Assembly (NCBI GenBank): GCA_037893225.1
Contig: JAZGUH010000413.1
Coordinates: 806,001-870,000 of the forward strand
DNA length: 64,000 nucleotides
Direction: 5' to 3'
DNA from: Hippasteria phrygiana
Taxonomy: Eukaryota > Echinodermata > Asteroidea > Valvatida > Goniasteridae
Shown one piece after another: positions 44,105 to 58,700 of the stretch (position 1 is its first letter; every line of letters starts with the position of its first letter). The position numbers were made by a program, and so were the translations under genes. The notes under the pieces were generated by a model. The model searched no databases. It worked only from the letters and a program-made list of their open reading frames with translations, and was not told where the DNA came from.

Positions 44105-47100
44105 ACCTCTTTTTTAACAACTGAATTCATCAAGATCTATTGCTGTAAACTCTGCAGTACCTGTTGTGTCAGAATGGCCGAGCGGTCTAAGGCGCCAGAC
44201 TCAAGATGATAAATCTTCACTGATCACAGTGACATGTTGGGTGTTCTGGTCTCCGCATGGAGGCGTGGGTTCGAATCCCACTTCTGACAACATTTTTTTT
44301 CTTGAACAAAAACAACCTGAAATAGTCAAGATCTATTCCTAGAGACTAAGCTATTCGTATCGTATCAGAATGGCCAAGCGGTCTAAGGCGCCGGGTTTTA
44401 GGTGATACATTTTTACTGATCGCAGTGTATATTAGGTGTTCTGGTCTCCATGCGGAGGCGTGGGTTCGAATCCCACTTCTGACAACCTCTTTTTTAACAA
44501 CTGAATTCATCAAGATCTATTGCTGTAAACTCTGCAGTACCTGTCGTGTCAGAATGGCCGAGCGGTCTAAGGCTCCAGACTTAAGGTGAGAAATCTTCAC
44601 TGATTGCAGTGTATAATTGGTGTTCTGGTCTCCATGCGGAGGCGTGGGTTCGAATGCCACATCTGACAACCTTTACTTTAACACAAGTAACCAGAAATCA
44701 TCAAGATCTATTGCTGTAAACTCTCAAGTATTTGTCATGTCAGAATGGCCGAGCGGTCTAAGGCGCCAGACTCAAGGTGATAAATCTTCACTGATCACAG
44801 TGACATATTGGGTGTTCTGGTCTCCGCTTGGAGGCGTGGGTTCGAATCCCACTTCTGACAACTTTTTTTTCTTGAACAAAAACAACCTGAAATAGTCAAG
44901 ATCTATTCCTAGAGACTAAGTTATTCGTATCGTGTCAGAATGACCAAGCGGTCCAAGGCGACGGATTTATGGTGATACATTTTTACTGATCGCAGTGTAT
45001 ATTAGGTTTTCTGGTCTCCATGCGGAGGCGTGGGTTCGAATCCCACTTCTGACAACCTTTATTTTAACAACTGAATTCATCAAGAGCTATTGTTGTAAAC
45101 TCTGCATTACTTGTCGTGTCAGAATGGCCGAGCGGTCTAACGCGCCAAACTCAAGGTGATAAATCTTCACTGATCACAGTGACATATTGGGTGTTCTGGT
45201 CTCCGTGTAGAGGCGTGTGTTCAGATCCCACTTCTGACAACATCTTTTTTTCCGGATCAAAAACAACCTGAAATAGTCAAGATATATTCCTAGAGACAAA
45301 TAAGCTGTTCGTATCGTGTCAGAATGGCCAAGCGGTCTAAGGCGCCAGACTTAAGGTTATCAATCTTCACTGATCGCAGTGTATAGTAGGTGTTCTGGTC
45401 TCCATGCGGAGTCGTGGGTTCGAATCCCACTTCTGACAACCTCTATTTTAACAACTGAATTCATCAAGATCTATTGCTGTAAACTCTGCAGTACGTGTCG
45501 TGTCAGAATGGCCGAGCGGTGTAAGGCGCCAGACTCAAGGTGATCAATCTTCACTGATCACAGTGACATATTGGGTGTTCTGGTCTCCGCATGGAGGCGT
45601 GGGTTCGAATCCCACTTCTGACAACATTTTTTTTCTTGAACAAAAACAACCTGAAATAGTCAAGATCTATTCCTAGAGACTAAGCTATTCGTATCGTATT
45701 AGAATGGCCAAGCGGTCTAAGGCGCCGGATTTTAGGTGATACATTTTTACTGATCGCAGTGTATATTAGGTGTTCTGGTCTCCATGCGGAGGCGTGGGTT
45801 CGAATCCCACTTCTGACAACCTCTTTTTTAACAACTGAATTCATCAAGATCTATTGCTGTAAACTCTGCAGTACCTGTCGTGTCAGAATGGCCGAGCGGT
45901 CTAAGGCGCCAGACTCAAGATGAAAAATATTCACTGATCACAGTGACATATTGGGTGTTCTGGTCTCCGCATGGAGGCGTGGGTTCGAATCCCACTTCTG
46001 ACAACATTTTTTTTCTTGAACAAAAACATCCTGAAATAGTCAAGATCTATTCCTAGAGACTAAGCTATTCGTATCGTATCAGAATGGCCAAGCGGTCTAA
46101 GGCGCCGGATTTTAGGTGATACATTTTTACTGATCGCAGTGTATATTAGGTGTTCTGGTCTCCATGCGGAGGCGTGGGTTCGAATCCCACTTCTGACAAC
46201 CTCTTTTTTAACAACTGAATTCATCAAGATCTATTGCTGTAAACTCTGCAGCACCTGTCGTGTCAGAATGGCCGAGCGGTCTAAGGCTCCAGACTTAAGG
46301 TGAGAAATCTTCACTAATTGCAGTGTATAATTGGTGTTCTGGTCTCCATGCGGAGGCGTGGGTTCGAATGCCACATCTGACAACCTTTACTTTAACACAA
46401 GTAACCAGAAATCATCAAGATCTATTGCTGTAAACTCTCAAGTATTTGTCGTGTCAGAATGGCCGAGCGGTCTAAGGCGCCAGACTCAATGTGATAAATC
46501 TTCACTGATCACAGTGACATATTGGGTGTTCTGGTCTCCGCTTGGAGGCGTGGGTTCGAATCCCACTTCTGACAACATTTTTTTTCTTGAACAAAAACAA
46601 CCTGAAATAGTCAAGATCTATTCCTAGAGACTAAGTTATTCGTATCGTGTCAGAATGGCCAAGCGGTCCAAGGCGACGGATTTATGGTGATACATTTTTA
46701 CTGATCGCAGTGTATATTAGGTTTTCTGGTCTCCATGCGGAGGCGTGGGTTCGAATCCCACTTCTGACAACCTTTATTTTAACAACTGAATTCATCAAGA
46801 GCTATTGTTGTAAACTCTGCATTACTTGTCGTGTCAGAATGGCCGACCGGTCTAAGGCGCCAAACTCAAGGTGATAAATCTTCACTGATCACCGTGACAT
46901 ATTGGGTGTTCTGGTCTCCGTATGGAGGCGTGGGTTCGAATCCTACTTCTGACAACATCTTTTTTCCGGATCAAAAACAACCTGAAATAGTCAAGATATA
47001 TTCCTAGAGACAAACAAGCTATTCGTATCGTGTCAGAATGGCCGAGCGGTCTAAGGCGCCAGACTTAAGGGGATCAATCTTCACTGATCGCAGTGTATAT

Positions 47101-47602
47101 TAGGTGTTCTGGTCTCCATGCGGAGTCGTGGGTTCGAATCCCACTTCTGACAACATCTATTTTAACAATTGAATTCATCAAGATCTATTGCTGTAAACTC
47201 TGCAGTGCGTGTCGTGTCAGAATGGCCGAGCGGTCTAAGGCTCCAGACTTAAGGTGAGAAATCTTCACTGATCGCAGTGTATAATTGGTGTTCTGTCTCC
47301 ATACGGAGGCGTGGGTTCGAATGGCACTTCTAACAACCTTTACTTTAACACAAGTAACCAGAAATCATCAAGATCTATTGCTGTAAACTCTCAAGTATTT
47401 GTCGTGTCAGAATGGCCGAGCGGTCTAAGGCGCCAGACCCAAGGTGATAAATCTTCACGGATCACAGTGACATATTGGGTGTTCTGGTCTCCGCATGGAG
47501 GCGTGGGTTCGAATCCCACTTCTGACAACCTTTTTTTTTCTTGAACAAAAACAACCTGAAATAGTCAAGATCTATTCCTAGAGACTAAGCTATTCGTATC
47601 GT

Positions 47603-50600
47603 GGCAGAATGGCCAAGCAGTCCAAGGCGCCGGATTTTAGGTGATACATTTTTACTGATCGCAGTGTATATTAGGTGTTCTGGTCTCCATGCGGAGGCGT
47701 GGGTTCGAATCCCACTTCTGACAACCTCTATTTCAACAACTGAATTCATCAAGATCTATTGCTCTAAACTCTGCAGTACCTGTCGTGTCAGAATGGCCGA
47801 GCGGTCTAAGGCTCCAGACTTAAGGTGAGAAATCTTCACTGATTGCAGTGTATAATTGGTGTTCTGGTCTCCATGCGGAGGCGTGGGTTCGAATGCCACA
47901 TCTGACAACCTTTACTTTAACACAAGTAACCAGAAATCATCAAGATCTATTGCTGTAAACTCTCAAGTATTTGTCGTGTCAGAATGGCCGAGCGGTCTAA
48001 GGCGCCAGACTCAAGGTGATAAATCTTCACTGATCACAATGACATATTGGGTGTTCTGGTCTCCGCTTGGAGGCGTGGGTTCGAATCCCACTTCTGACAA
48101 CATTTTTTTTCTTGAACAAAAACAACCTGAAATAGTCAAGATCTATTCCTAGAGACTAAGTTATTCGTATCGTGTCAGAATGGCCAAGCGGTCCAAGGCG
48201 ACGGATTTATGGTGATACATTTTTACTGATCGCAGTGTATATTAGGTTTTCTGGTCTCCATGCGGAGGCGTGGGATCGAATCCCACTTCTGACAACCTTT
48301 ATTTTAACAACTGAATTCATCAAGAGCTATTGTTGTAAACTCTGCATTACTTGTCGTGTCAGAATGGCCGAGCGGTCTAAGGCGCCAAACTCAAGGTGAT
48401 AAATCTTCACTGATCACAGTGACATATTGGGTGTTCTGGTCTCCGTGTAGAGGCGTGTGTTCAGATCCCACTTCTGACAACATCTTTTTTTCCGGATCAA
48501 AAACAACCTGAAATAGTCAAGATATATTCCCAGAGACAAATAAGCTATTCGTATCGTGTCAGAATGGCCGAGCGGTCTAAGGCGCCAGACTTAAGGTGAT
48601 CAATCTTCACTGATCGCAGTGTATAGTAGGTGTTCTGGTCTCCATGCGGAGTCGTGGGTTCGAATCCCACTTCTGACAACCTCTATTTTAACAACTGAAT
48701 TCATCAAGATCTATTGCTGTAAACTCTGCAGTACGTGTCGTGTCAGAATGACCGAGCGGTCTAAGGCTCCAGACTTAAGGTGAGAAATCTTCACTGATCG
48801 CAGTGTATAATTGGTATTCTGTCTCCATACGGAGGCGCGGGTTCGAATGGCACTTCTGACAACCTTTACTTTAACACAAGTAACCAGAAATCATCAAGAT
48901 CTATTGCTGTAAACTCTCAAGTATTTGTCGTGTCAGAATGGCCGAGCGGTCTAAGGCGCCAGACTCAAGGTGATAAATCTTCACTGATCACAGTGACATA
49001 TTGGGTGTTCTGGTCTCCGCATGGAGGCGTGGGTTCGAATCCCACTTCTGACAACATTTTTTTTCTTGAACAAAAACAACCTGAAATAGTCAAGATCTAT
49101 TCCTAGAGACTAAGCTATTCGTATCGTATCAGAATGGCCAAGCGGTCTAAGGCGCCGGATTTTAGGTGATACATTTTTACTGATCGCAGTGTATATTAGG
49201 TGTTCTGGTCTCCATGCGGAGGCGTGGGTTCGAATCCCACTTCTGACAACCTCTTTTTTAACAACTGAATTCATCAAGATCTATTGCTGTAAACTCTGCA
49301 GTACCTGTCGTGTCAGAATGGCCGAGCGGTCTAAGGCGCCAGACTCAAGATGATAAATCTTCACTGATCACAGTGACATATTGGGTGTTCTGGTCTCCGC
49401 ATGGAGGCGTGGGTTCGAATCCCAATTCTGACAACATTTTTTTTCTTGAACAAAAACAACCTGAAATAGTCAAGATCTATTCCTAGAGACTAAGCTATTC
49501 GTATCGTATCAGAATGGCCAAGCGGTCTAAGGCGCCGGATTTTAGGTGATACATTTTTACTGATCGCAGTGTATATCAGGTGTTCTGGTCTCCATGCGGA
49601 GGCGTGGGTTCGAATCCCACTTCTGACAACCTTTATTTTAACAACTGAATTCATCAAGAGCTATTGTTGTAAACTCTGCATTACTTGTCGTGTCAGAATG
49701 GCCGAGCGGTCTAAGGCGCCAAACTCAAGGTGATAAATCTTCACTGATCACAGTGACATATTGGGTGTTCTGGTCTCCGTATGGATGCGTGGGTTCGAAT
49801 CCTACTTCTGACAACATCTTTTTTCCGGATCAAAAACAACCTGAAATAGTCAAGATCTATTCCTAGAGACAAATAAGCTATTCGTATCGTGTCAGAATGG
49901 CCGAGCGGTCTAAGGCGCCAGACTTAAGGGGATCAATCTTCACTGATCGCAGTGTATATTAGGTGTTCTGGTCTCCATGCGGAGTCGTGGGTTCGAATCC
50001 CACTTCTGACAACAACTATTTGAACAACTGAATTCATCAAGATCTATTGCTGTAAACTCTGCAGTACGTGTCGTGTCAGAATGGCCGAGCGGTCTAAGGC
50101 TCCAGACTTAAGGTGAGAAATCTTCACTGATCGCAGTGTATAATTGGTGTTCTGTCTCCATACGGAGGCGTGGGTTCGAATGGCACTTCTAACAACCTTT
50201 ACTTTAACACAAGTAACCAGAAATCATCAAGATCTATTGCTGTAAACTCTCAAGTATTTGTCGTGTCAGAATGGCCGAGCGGTCTAAGGCGCCAGACTCA
50301 AGGTGATAAATCTTCACGGATCACAGTGACATATTGGGTGTTCTGGTCTCTGCATGGAGGCGTGGGTTCGAATCCCACTTCTGACAACATTTTTTTTCTG
50401 GAACAAAAACAACCTGAAATAGTCAAGATCTATTCCTAGAGACTAAGCTATTCGTATCGTGGCAGAATGGCCAAGCAGTCCAAGGCGCCGGATTTTAGGT
50501 GATACATTTTTACTGATCGCAGTGTATATTAGGTGTTCTGGTCTCCATGCGGAGGCGTGGGTTCGAATACCACTTCTGACAACCTCTATTTCAACAACTG

Positions 50601-53600
50601 AATTCATCAAGATCTATTGCTGTAAACTCTGCAGTACCTGTCGTCTCAGAATGGCCGAGCGGTCTAAGGCTCCAGACTTAAGGTGAGAAATCTTCACTGA
50701 TTGCAGTGTATAATTGGTGTTCTGGTCTCCATGCGGAGGCGTGGGTTCGAATGCCACATCTGACAACCTTTACTTTAACACAAGTAACCAGAAATCATCA
50801 AGATCTATTGCTGTAAACTCTCAAGTATTTGTCGTGTCAGAATGGCCGAGCGGTCTAAGGCGCCAGACTCAAGGTGATAAATCTTCACTGATCACAGTGA
50901 CATATTGGGTGTTCTGGTCTCCGCTTGGAGGCGTGGGTTCGAATCCCACTTCTGACAACATTTTTTTTCTTGAACAAAAACAACCTGAAATAGTCAAGAT
51001 CTATTCCTAGAGACTAAGTTATTCGTATCGTGTCAGAATGGCCAAGCGGTCCAAGGCGACGGATTTATGGTGATACATTTTTACTGATCGCAGTGTATAT
51101 TAGGTTTTCTGGTCTCCATGCGGAGGCGTGGGATCGAATCCCACTTCTGACAACCTTTATTTTAACAACTGAATTCATCAAGAGCTATTGTTGTAAACTC
51201 TGCATTACTTGTCGTGTCAGAATGGCCGAGCGGTCTAAGGCGCCAAACTCAAGGTGATAAATCTCCACTGATCACAGTGACATATTGGGTGTTCTGGTCT
51301 CCGTGTAGAGGCGTGTGTTCAGATCCCACTTCTGACAACATCTTTTTTTCCGGATCAAAAACAACCTGAAATAGTCAAGATATATTCCCAGAGACAAATA
51401 AGCTATTCGTATCGTGTCAGAATGGCCGAGCGATCTAAGGCGCCAGACTTAAGGTGATCAATCTTCACTGATCGCAGTGTATAGTAGGTGTTCTGGTCTC
51501 CATGCGGAGTCGTGGGTTCGAATCCCACTTCTGACAACCTCTATTTTAACAACTGAATTCATCAAGATCTATTGCTGTAAACTCTGCAGTACGTGTCGTG
51601 TCAGAATGGCCGAGCGGTCTAAGGCTCCAGACTTAAGGTGAGAAATCTTCACTGATCGCAGTGTATAATTGGTATTCTGTCTCCATACGGAGGCGCGGGT
51701 TCGAATGGCACTTCTGACAACCTTTACTTTAACACAAGTAACCAGAAATCATCAAGATCTATTGCTGTAAACTCTCAAGTATTTGTCGTGTCAGAATGGC
51801 CGAGCGGTCTAAGGCGCCAGACTCAAGGTGATAAATCTTCACTGATCACAGTGACATATTGGGTGTTCTGGTCTCCGCATGGAGGCGTGGGTTCGAATCC
51901 CACTTCTGACAACATTTTTTTTCTTGAACAAAAACAACCTGAAATAGTCAAGATCTATTCCTAGAGACTAAGCTATTCGTATCGTATCAGAATGGCCAAG
52001 CGGTCTAAGGCGCCGGATTTTAGGTGATACATTTTTACTGATCGCAGTGTATATTAGGTGTTCTGGTCTCCATGCGGAGGCGTGGGTTCGAATCCCACTT
52101 CTGACAACCTCTTTTTTAACAACTGAATTCATCAAGATCTATTGCTGTAAACTCTGCAGTACCTGTCGTGTCAGAATGGCCGAGCGGTCTAAGGCGCCAG
52201 ACTCAAGATGATAAATCTTCACTGATCACAGTGACATATTGGGTGTTCTGGTCTCCGCATGGAGGCGTGGGTTCGAATCCCACTTCTGACAACATTTTTT
52301 TTCTTGAACAAAAACAACCTGAAATAGTCAAGATCTATTCCTAGAGACTAAGCTATTCGTATCGTATCAGAATGGCCAAGCGGTCTAAGGCGCCGGATTT
52401 TAGGTGTTACATTTTTACTGATCGCAGTGTATATCAGGTGTTCTGGTCTCCATGCGGAGGCGTGGGTTCGAATCCCACTTCTGACAACCTTTATTTTAAC
52501 AACTGAATTCATCAAGAGCTATTGTTGTAAACTCTGCATTACTTGTCGTGTCAGAATGGCCGAGCGGTCTAAGGCGCCAAACTCAAGGTGATAAATCTTC
52601 ACTGATCACAGTGACATATTGGGTGTTCTGGTCTCCGTATGGATGCGTGGGTTCGAATCCTACTTCTGACAACATCTTTTTTCCGGATCAAAAACAACCT
52701 GAAATAGTCAAGATCTATTCCTAGAGACAAATAAGCTATTCGTATCGTGTCAGAATGGCCGAGCGGTCTAAGGCGCCAGACTTAAGGGGATCAATCTTCA
52801 CTGATCGCAGTGTATATTAGGTGTTCTGGTCTCCATGCGGAGTCGTGGGTTCGAATCCCACTTCTGACAACAACTATTTGAACAACTGAATTCATCAAGA
52901 TCTATTGCTGTAAACTCTGCAGTACGTGTCGTGTCAGAATGGCCGAGCGGTCTAAGGCTCCAGACTTAAGGTGAGAAATCTTCACTGATCGCAGTGTATA
53001 ATTGGTGTTCTGTCTCCATACGGAGGCGTGGGTTCGAATGGCACTTCTAACAACCTTTACTTTAACACAAGTAACCAGAAATCATCAAGATCTATTGCTG
53101 TAAACTCTCAAGTATTTGTCGTGTCAGAATGGCCGAGCGGTCTAAGGCGCCAGACTCAAGGTGATAAATCTTCACGGATCACAGTGACATATTGGGTGTT
53201 CTGGTCTCTGCATGGAGGCGTGGGTTCGAATCCCACTTCTGACAACATTTTTTTTCTGGAACAAAAACAACCTGAAATAGTCAAGATCTATTCCTAGAGA
53301 CTAAGCTATTCGTATCGTGGCAGAATGGCCAAGCAGTCCAAGGCGCCGGATTTTAGGTGATACATTTTTACTGATCGCAGTGTATATTAGGTGTTCTGGT
53401 CTCCATGCGGAGGCGTGGGTTCGAATCCCACTTCTGACAACCTCTATTTCAACAACTGAATTCATCAAGATCTATTGCTGTAAACTCTGCAGTACCTGTC
53501 GTGTCAGAATGGCCGAGCGGTCTAAGGCTCCAGACTTAAGGTGAGAAATCTTCACTGATTGCAGTGTATAATTGGTGTTCTGGTCTCCATGCGGAGGCGT

Positions 53601-55796
53601 GGGTTCGAATGCCACATCTGACAACCTTTACTTTAACACAAGTAACCAGAAATCATCAAGATCTATTGCTGTAAACTCTCAAGTATTTGTCGTGTCAGAA
53701 TGGCCGAGCGGTCTAAGGCGCCAGACTCAAGGTGATAAATCTTCACTGATCACAGTGACATATTGGGTGTTCTGGTCTCCGCTTGGAGGCGTGGGTTCGA
53801 ATCCCACTTCTGACAACATTTTTTTTCTTGAACAAAAACAACCTGAAATAGTCAAGATCTATTCCTAGAGACTAAGTTATTCGTATCGTGTCAGAATGGC
53901 CAAGCGGTCCAAGGCGACGGATTTATGGTGATACATTTTTACTGATCGCAGTGTATATTAGGTTTTCTGGTCTCCATGCGGAGGCGTGGGATCGAATCCC
54001 ACTTCTGACAACCTTTATTTTAACAACTGAATTCATCAAGAGCTATTGTTGTAAACTCTGCATTACTTGTCGTGTCAGAATGGCCGAGCGGTCTAAGGCG
54101 CCAAACTCAAGGTGATAAATCTCCACTGATCACAGTGACATATTGGGTGTTCTGGTCTCCGTGTAGAGGCGTGTGTTCAGATCCCACTTCTGACAACATC
54201 TTTTTTTCCGGATCAAAAACAACCTGAAATAGTCAAGATATATTCCCAGAGACAAATAAGCTATTCGTATCGTGTCAGAATGGCCGAGCGATCTAAGGCG
54301 CCAGACTTAAGGTGATCAATCTTCACTGATCGCAGTGTATAGTAGGTGTTCTGGTCTCCATGCGGAGTCGTGGGTTCGAATCCCACTTCTGACAACCTCT
54401 ATTTTAACAACTGAATTCATCAAGATCTATTGCTGTAAACTCTGCAGTACGTGTCGTGTCAGAATGGCCGAGCGGTCTAAGGCTCCAGACTTAAGGTGAG
54501 AAATCTTCACTGATCGCAGTGTATAATTGGTATTCTGTCTCCATACGGAGGCGCGGGTTCGAATGGCACTTCTGACAACCTTTACTTTAACACAAGTAAC
54601 CAGAAATCATCAAGATCTATTGCTGTAAACTCTCAAGTATTTGTCGTGTCAGAATGGCCGAGCGGTCTAAGGCGCCAGACTCAAGGTGATAAATCTTCAC
54701 TGATCACAGTGACATATTGGGTGTTCTGGTCTCCGCATGGAGGCGTGGGTTCGAATCCCACTTCTGACAACATTTTTTTTCTTGAACAAAAACAACCTGA
54801 AATAGTCAAGATCTATTCCTAGAGACTAAGCTATTCGTATCGTATCAGAATGGCCAAGCGGTCTAAGGCGCCGGATTTTAGGTGATACATTTTTACTGAT
54901 CGCAGTGTATATTAGGTGTTCTGGTCTCCATGCGGAGGCGTGGGTTCGAATCCCACTTCTGACAACCTCTTTTTTAACAACTGAATTCATCAAGATCTAT
55001 TGCTGTAAACTCTGCAGTACCTGTCGTGTCAGAATGGCCGAGCGGTCTAAGGCGCCAGACTCAAGATGATAAATCTTCACTGATCACAGTGACATATTGG
55101 GTGTTCTGGTCTCCGTATGGAGGCGTGGGTTCGAATCCTACTTCTGACAACATCTTTTTTCCGGATCAAAAACAACCTGAAATAGTCAAGATCGATTCCT
55201 AGAGACAAATAAGCTATTCGTGTCGTGTCAGAATGGCCGAGCGGTCTAAGGCGCCAGACTTAAGGGGATCAATCTTCACTGATCGCAGTGTATATCAGGT
55301 GTTCTGGTCTCCATGCGGAGTCGTGGGTTCGAATCCCACTTCTGACAACAACTATTTGAACAACTGAATTCATCAAGATCTATTGCTGTAAACTCTGCAG
55401 TACGTGTCGTGTCAGAATGGCCGAGCGGTCTAAGGCTCCAGACTTAAGGTGAGAAATCTTCACTGATCGCAGTGTATAATTGGTGTTCTGTCTCCATACG
55501 GAGGCGTGGGTTCGAATGGCACTTCTAACAACCTTTACTTTAACACAAGTAACCAGAAATCATCAAGATCTATTGCTGTAAACTCTCAAGTATTTGTCGT
55601 GTCAGAATGGCCGAGCGGTCTAAGGCGCCAGACTCAAGGTGATAAATCTTCACGGATCACAGTGACATATTGGGTGTTCTGGTCTCTGCATGGAGGCGTG
55701 GGTTCGAATCCCACTTCTGACAACATTTTTTTTCTTGAACAAAAACAACCTGAAATAGTCAAGATCTATTCCTAGAGACTAAGCTATTCGTATCGT
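47603..55796 (+). repeat. 2858-bp higher-order unit, two full copies and one shortened (15, 15, 13 units)
   Basis: Copy 1: TTA 47603-47723, TAA-C 47787-47907, CAA 47978-48099, TAT 48174-48294, CAA-G 48358-48479, TAA-H 48558-48678, TAA-C' 48742-48861, CAA 48932-49053, TTA 49128-49248, CAA 49312-49433, TTA 49508-49628, CAA 49692-49813, TAA-H 49891-50011, TAA-C' 50075-50194, CAA 50265-50386. Copy 2, same order: 50461-50581, 50645-50765, 50836-50957, 51032-51152, 51216-51337, 51416-51536, 51600-51719, 51790-51911, 51986-52106, 52170-52291, 52366-52486, 52550-52671, 52749-52869, 52933-53052, 53123-53244. Copy 3: TTA 53319-53439, TAA-C 53503-53623, CAA 53694-53815, TAT 53890-54010, CAA-G 54074-54195, TAA-H 54274-54394, TAA-C' 54458-54577, CAA 54648-54769, TTA 54844-54964, CAA 55028-55149, TAA-H 55227-55347, TAA-C' 55411-55530, CAA 55601-55722; 380 bp (two units) are missing. 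Confidence 0.93.
55028..55149 (+). tRNA. tRNA-Leu(CAA) at the deletion junction of the third 2858-bp copy
   Basis: The 5' half matches the first CAA of the lost pair (CCAGACTCAAGATGATAAA) and the 3' half matches the later CCAAA-type unit (CCGTATGGAGG, CCTAC T-stem). The 380-bp loss therefore occurred by recombination inside two CAA genes. The CCTAC strand leaves one T-stem wobble or mismatch. Confidence 0.8.
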
Positions 55797-58700
55797 GGCA
55801 GAATGGCCAAGCAGTCCAAGGCGCCGGATTTTAGGTGATACATTTTTACTGATCGCAGTGTATATTAGGTGTTCTGGTCTCCATGCGGAGGCGTGGGTTC
55901 GAATCCCACTTCTGACAACCTCTATTTCAACAACTGAATTCATCAAGATCTATTGCTGTAAACTCTACAGTACCTGTCGTGTCAGAATGGCCGAGCGGTC
56001 TAAGGCTCCAGACTTAAGGTGAGAAATCTTCACTGATTGCAGTGTATAATTGGTGTTCTGGTCTCCATGCGGAGGCGTGGGTTCGAATGCCACATCTGAC
56101 AACCTTTACTTTAACACAAGTAACCAGAAATCATCAAGATCTATTGCTGTAAACTCTCAAGTATTTGTCGTGTCAGAATGGCCGAGCGGTCTAAGGCGCC
56201 AGACTCAAGGTGATAAATCTTCACTGATCACAGTGACATGTTGGGTGTTCTGGTCTCCGCTTGGAGGCGTGGGTTCGAATCCCACTTCTGACAACATTTT
56301 TTTTCTTGAACAAAAACAACCTGAAATAGTCAAGATCTATTCCTAGAGACTAAGTTATTCGTATCGTGTCAGAATGGCCAAGCGGTCCAAGGCGACGGAT
56401 TTATGGTGATACATTTTTACTGATCGCAGTGTATATTAGGTTTTCTGGTCTCCATGCGGAGGCGTGGGATCGAATCCCACTTCTGACAACCTTTATTTTA
56501 ACAACTGAATTCATCAAGAGCTATTGTTGTAAACTCTGCATTACTTGTCATGTCAGAATGGCCGAGCGGTCTAAGGCGCCAAACTCAAGGTGATAAATCT
56601 TCACTGATCACAGTGACATATTGGGTGTTCTGGTCTCCGTATGGAGGCGTGGGTTCGAATCCCACTTCTGACAACATCTTTTTTCCGGATCAAAAACAAC
56701 CTGAAATAGTCAAGATATATTCCTAGAGACAAATAAGCTATTCGTATCGTGTCAGAATGGCCGAGCGGTCTAAGGCGCCAGACTTAAGGGGATCAATCTT
56801 CACTGATCGCAGTGTATATTAGGTGTTCTGGTCTCCATGCGGAGTCGTGGGTTCGAATCCCACTTCTGACAACATCTATTTTAACAACTGAATTCATCAA
56901 GATCTATTGCTGTAAACTCTGCAGTACGTGTCGTGTCAGAATGGCCGAGCGGTCTAAGGCTCCAGACTTAAGGTGAGAAATCTTCACTGATCGCAGTGTA
57001 TAATTGGTGTTCTGTCTCCATACGGAGGCGTGGGTTCGAATGGCACTTCTAACAACCTTTACTTTAACACAAGTAACCAGAAATCATCAAGATCTATTGC
57101 TGTAAACTCTCAAGTATTTGTCGTGTCAGAATGGCCGAGCGGTCTAAGGCGCCAGACTCAAGGTGATAAATCTTCACTGATCACAGTGACATATTGGGTG
57201 TTCTGGTCTCCGCTTGGAGGCGTGGGTTCGAATCCCACTTCTGACAACATTTGTTTTCTTGAACAAAAACAACCTGAAATAGTCAAGATCTATTCCTAGA
57301 GACTAAGTTATTCGTATCGTGTCAGAATGGCCAAGCGGTCCAAGGCGACGGATTTATGGTGATACATTTTTACTGATCGCAGTGTATATTAGGTTTTCTG
57401 GTCTACATGCGGAGGCGTGGGTTCGAATCCCACTTCTGACAACCTTTATTTTAACAACTGAATTCATCAAGAGCTATTGTTGTAAACTCTGCATTACTTG
57501 TCGTGTCAGAATGGCCGAGCGGTCTAAGGCGCCAAACTCATGGTGATAAATCTTCACTGATCACAGTGACATATTGGGTGTTCTGGTCTCCGTGTAGAGG
57601 CGTGTGTTCAGATCCCACTTCTGACAACATCTTTTTTTCCGGATCAAAAACAACCTGAAATAGTCAAGATATATTCCTAGAGACAAATAAGCTATTCGTA
57701 TCGTGTCAGAATGGCCGAGCGGTCTAAGGCGCCAGACTTAAGGTGATCAATCTTCACTGATCGCAGTGTATAGTAGGTGTTCTGGTCTCCATGCGGAGTC
57801 GTGGGTTCGAATCCCACTTCTGACAACCTCTATTTTAACAACTGAATTCATCAAGATCTATTGCTGTAAACTCTGCAGTGTCGTGTCAGAATGGCCGAGC
57901 GGTCTAAGGCTCCAGACTTAAGGTGAGAAATCTTCACTGATTGCAGTGTATAATTGGTGTTCTGGTCTCCATGCGGAGGCGTGGGTTCGAATGCCACATC
58001 TGACAACCTTTACTTTAACACAAGTAACCAGAAATCATCAAGATCTATTGCTGTAAACTCTCAAGTATTTGTCGTGTCAGAATGGCCGAGCGGTCTAAGG
58101 CGCCAGACTCAAGGTGATAAATCTTCACTGATCACAGTGACATATTGGGTGTTCTGGTCTCCGCTTGGAGGCGTGGGTTCGAATCCCACTTCTGACAACA
58201 TTTTTTTTCTTGAACAAAAACAACCTGAAATAGTCAAGATCTATTCCTAGAGACTAAGTTATTCGTATCGTGTCAGAATGGCCAAGCGGTCCAAGGCGAC
58301 GGATTTATGGTGATACATTTTTACTGATCGCAGTGTATATTAGGTTTTCTGGTCTCCATGCGGAGGCGTGGGATCGAATCCCACTTCTGACAACCTTTAT
58401 TTTAACAACTGAATTCATCAAGAGCTATTGTTGTAAACTCTGCATTACTTGTCGTGTCAGAATGGCCGAGCGGTCTAAGGCGCCAAACTCAAGGTGATAA
58501 ATCTCCACTGATCACAGTGACATATTGGGTGTTCTGGTCTCCGTGTAGAGGCGTGTGTTCAGATCCCACTTCTGACAACATCTTTTTTTCCGGATCAAAA
58601 ACAACCTGAAATAGTCAAGATATATTCCCAGAGACAAATAAGCTATTCGTATCGTGTCAGAATGGCCGAGCGATCTAAGGCGCCAGACTTAAGGTGATCA

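Larger units (their letters stand above)
42285..47602 (+). repeat. Mosaic array block (28 units)
   Basis: Units: TTA 42285-42394 (short intron), CAA 42458-42579, TTA 42654-42774, TAA-C 42838-42958, CAA 43029-43150, TAT 43225-43345, CAA-G 43409-43530, TAA-H 43609-43729, TAA-C' 43793-43912, CAA 43983-44104, CAA 44168-44289, TTA 44364-44484, TAA-C 44548-44668, CAA 44739-44860, TAT 44934-45054, CAA-G 45118-45239, TAA-H 45318-45438, CAA 45502-45623, TTA 45698-45818, CAA 45882-46003, TTA 46078-46198, TAA-C 46262-46382, CAA 46453-46574, TAT 46649-46769, CAA 46833-46954 (stem CCAAA), TAA-H 47032-47152, TAA-C' 47216-47335, CAA 47406-47527. Confidence 0.92.
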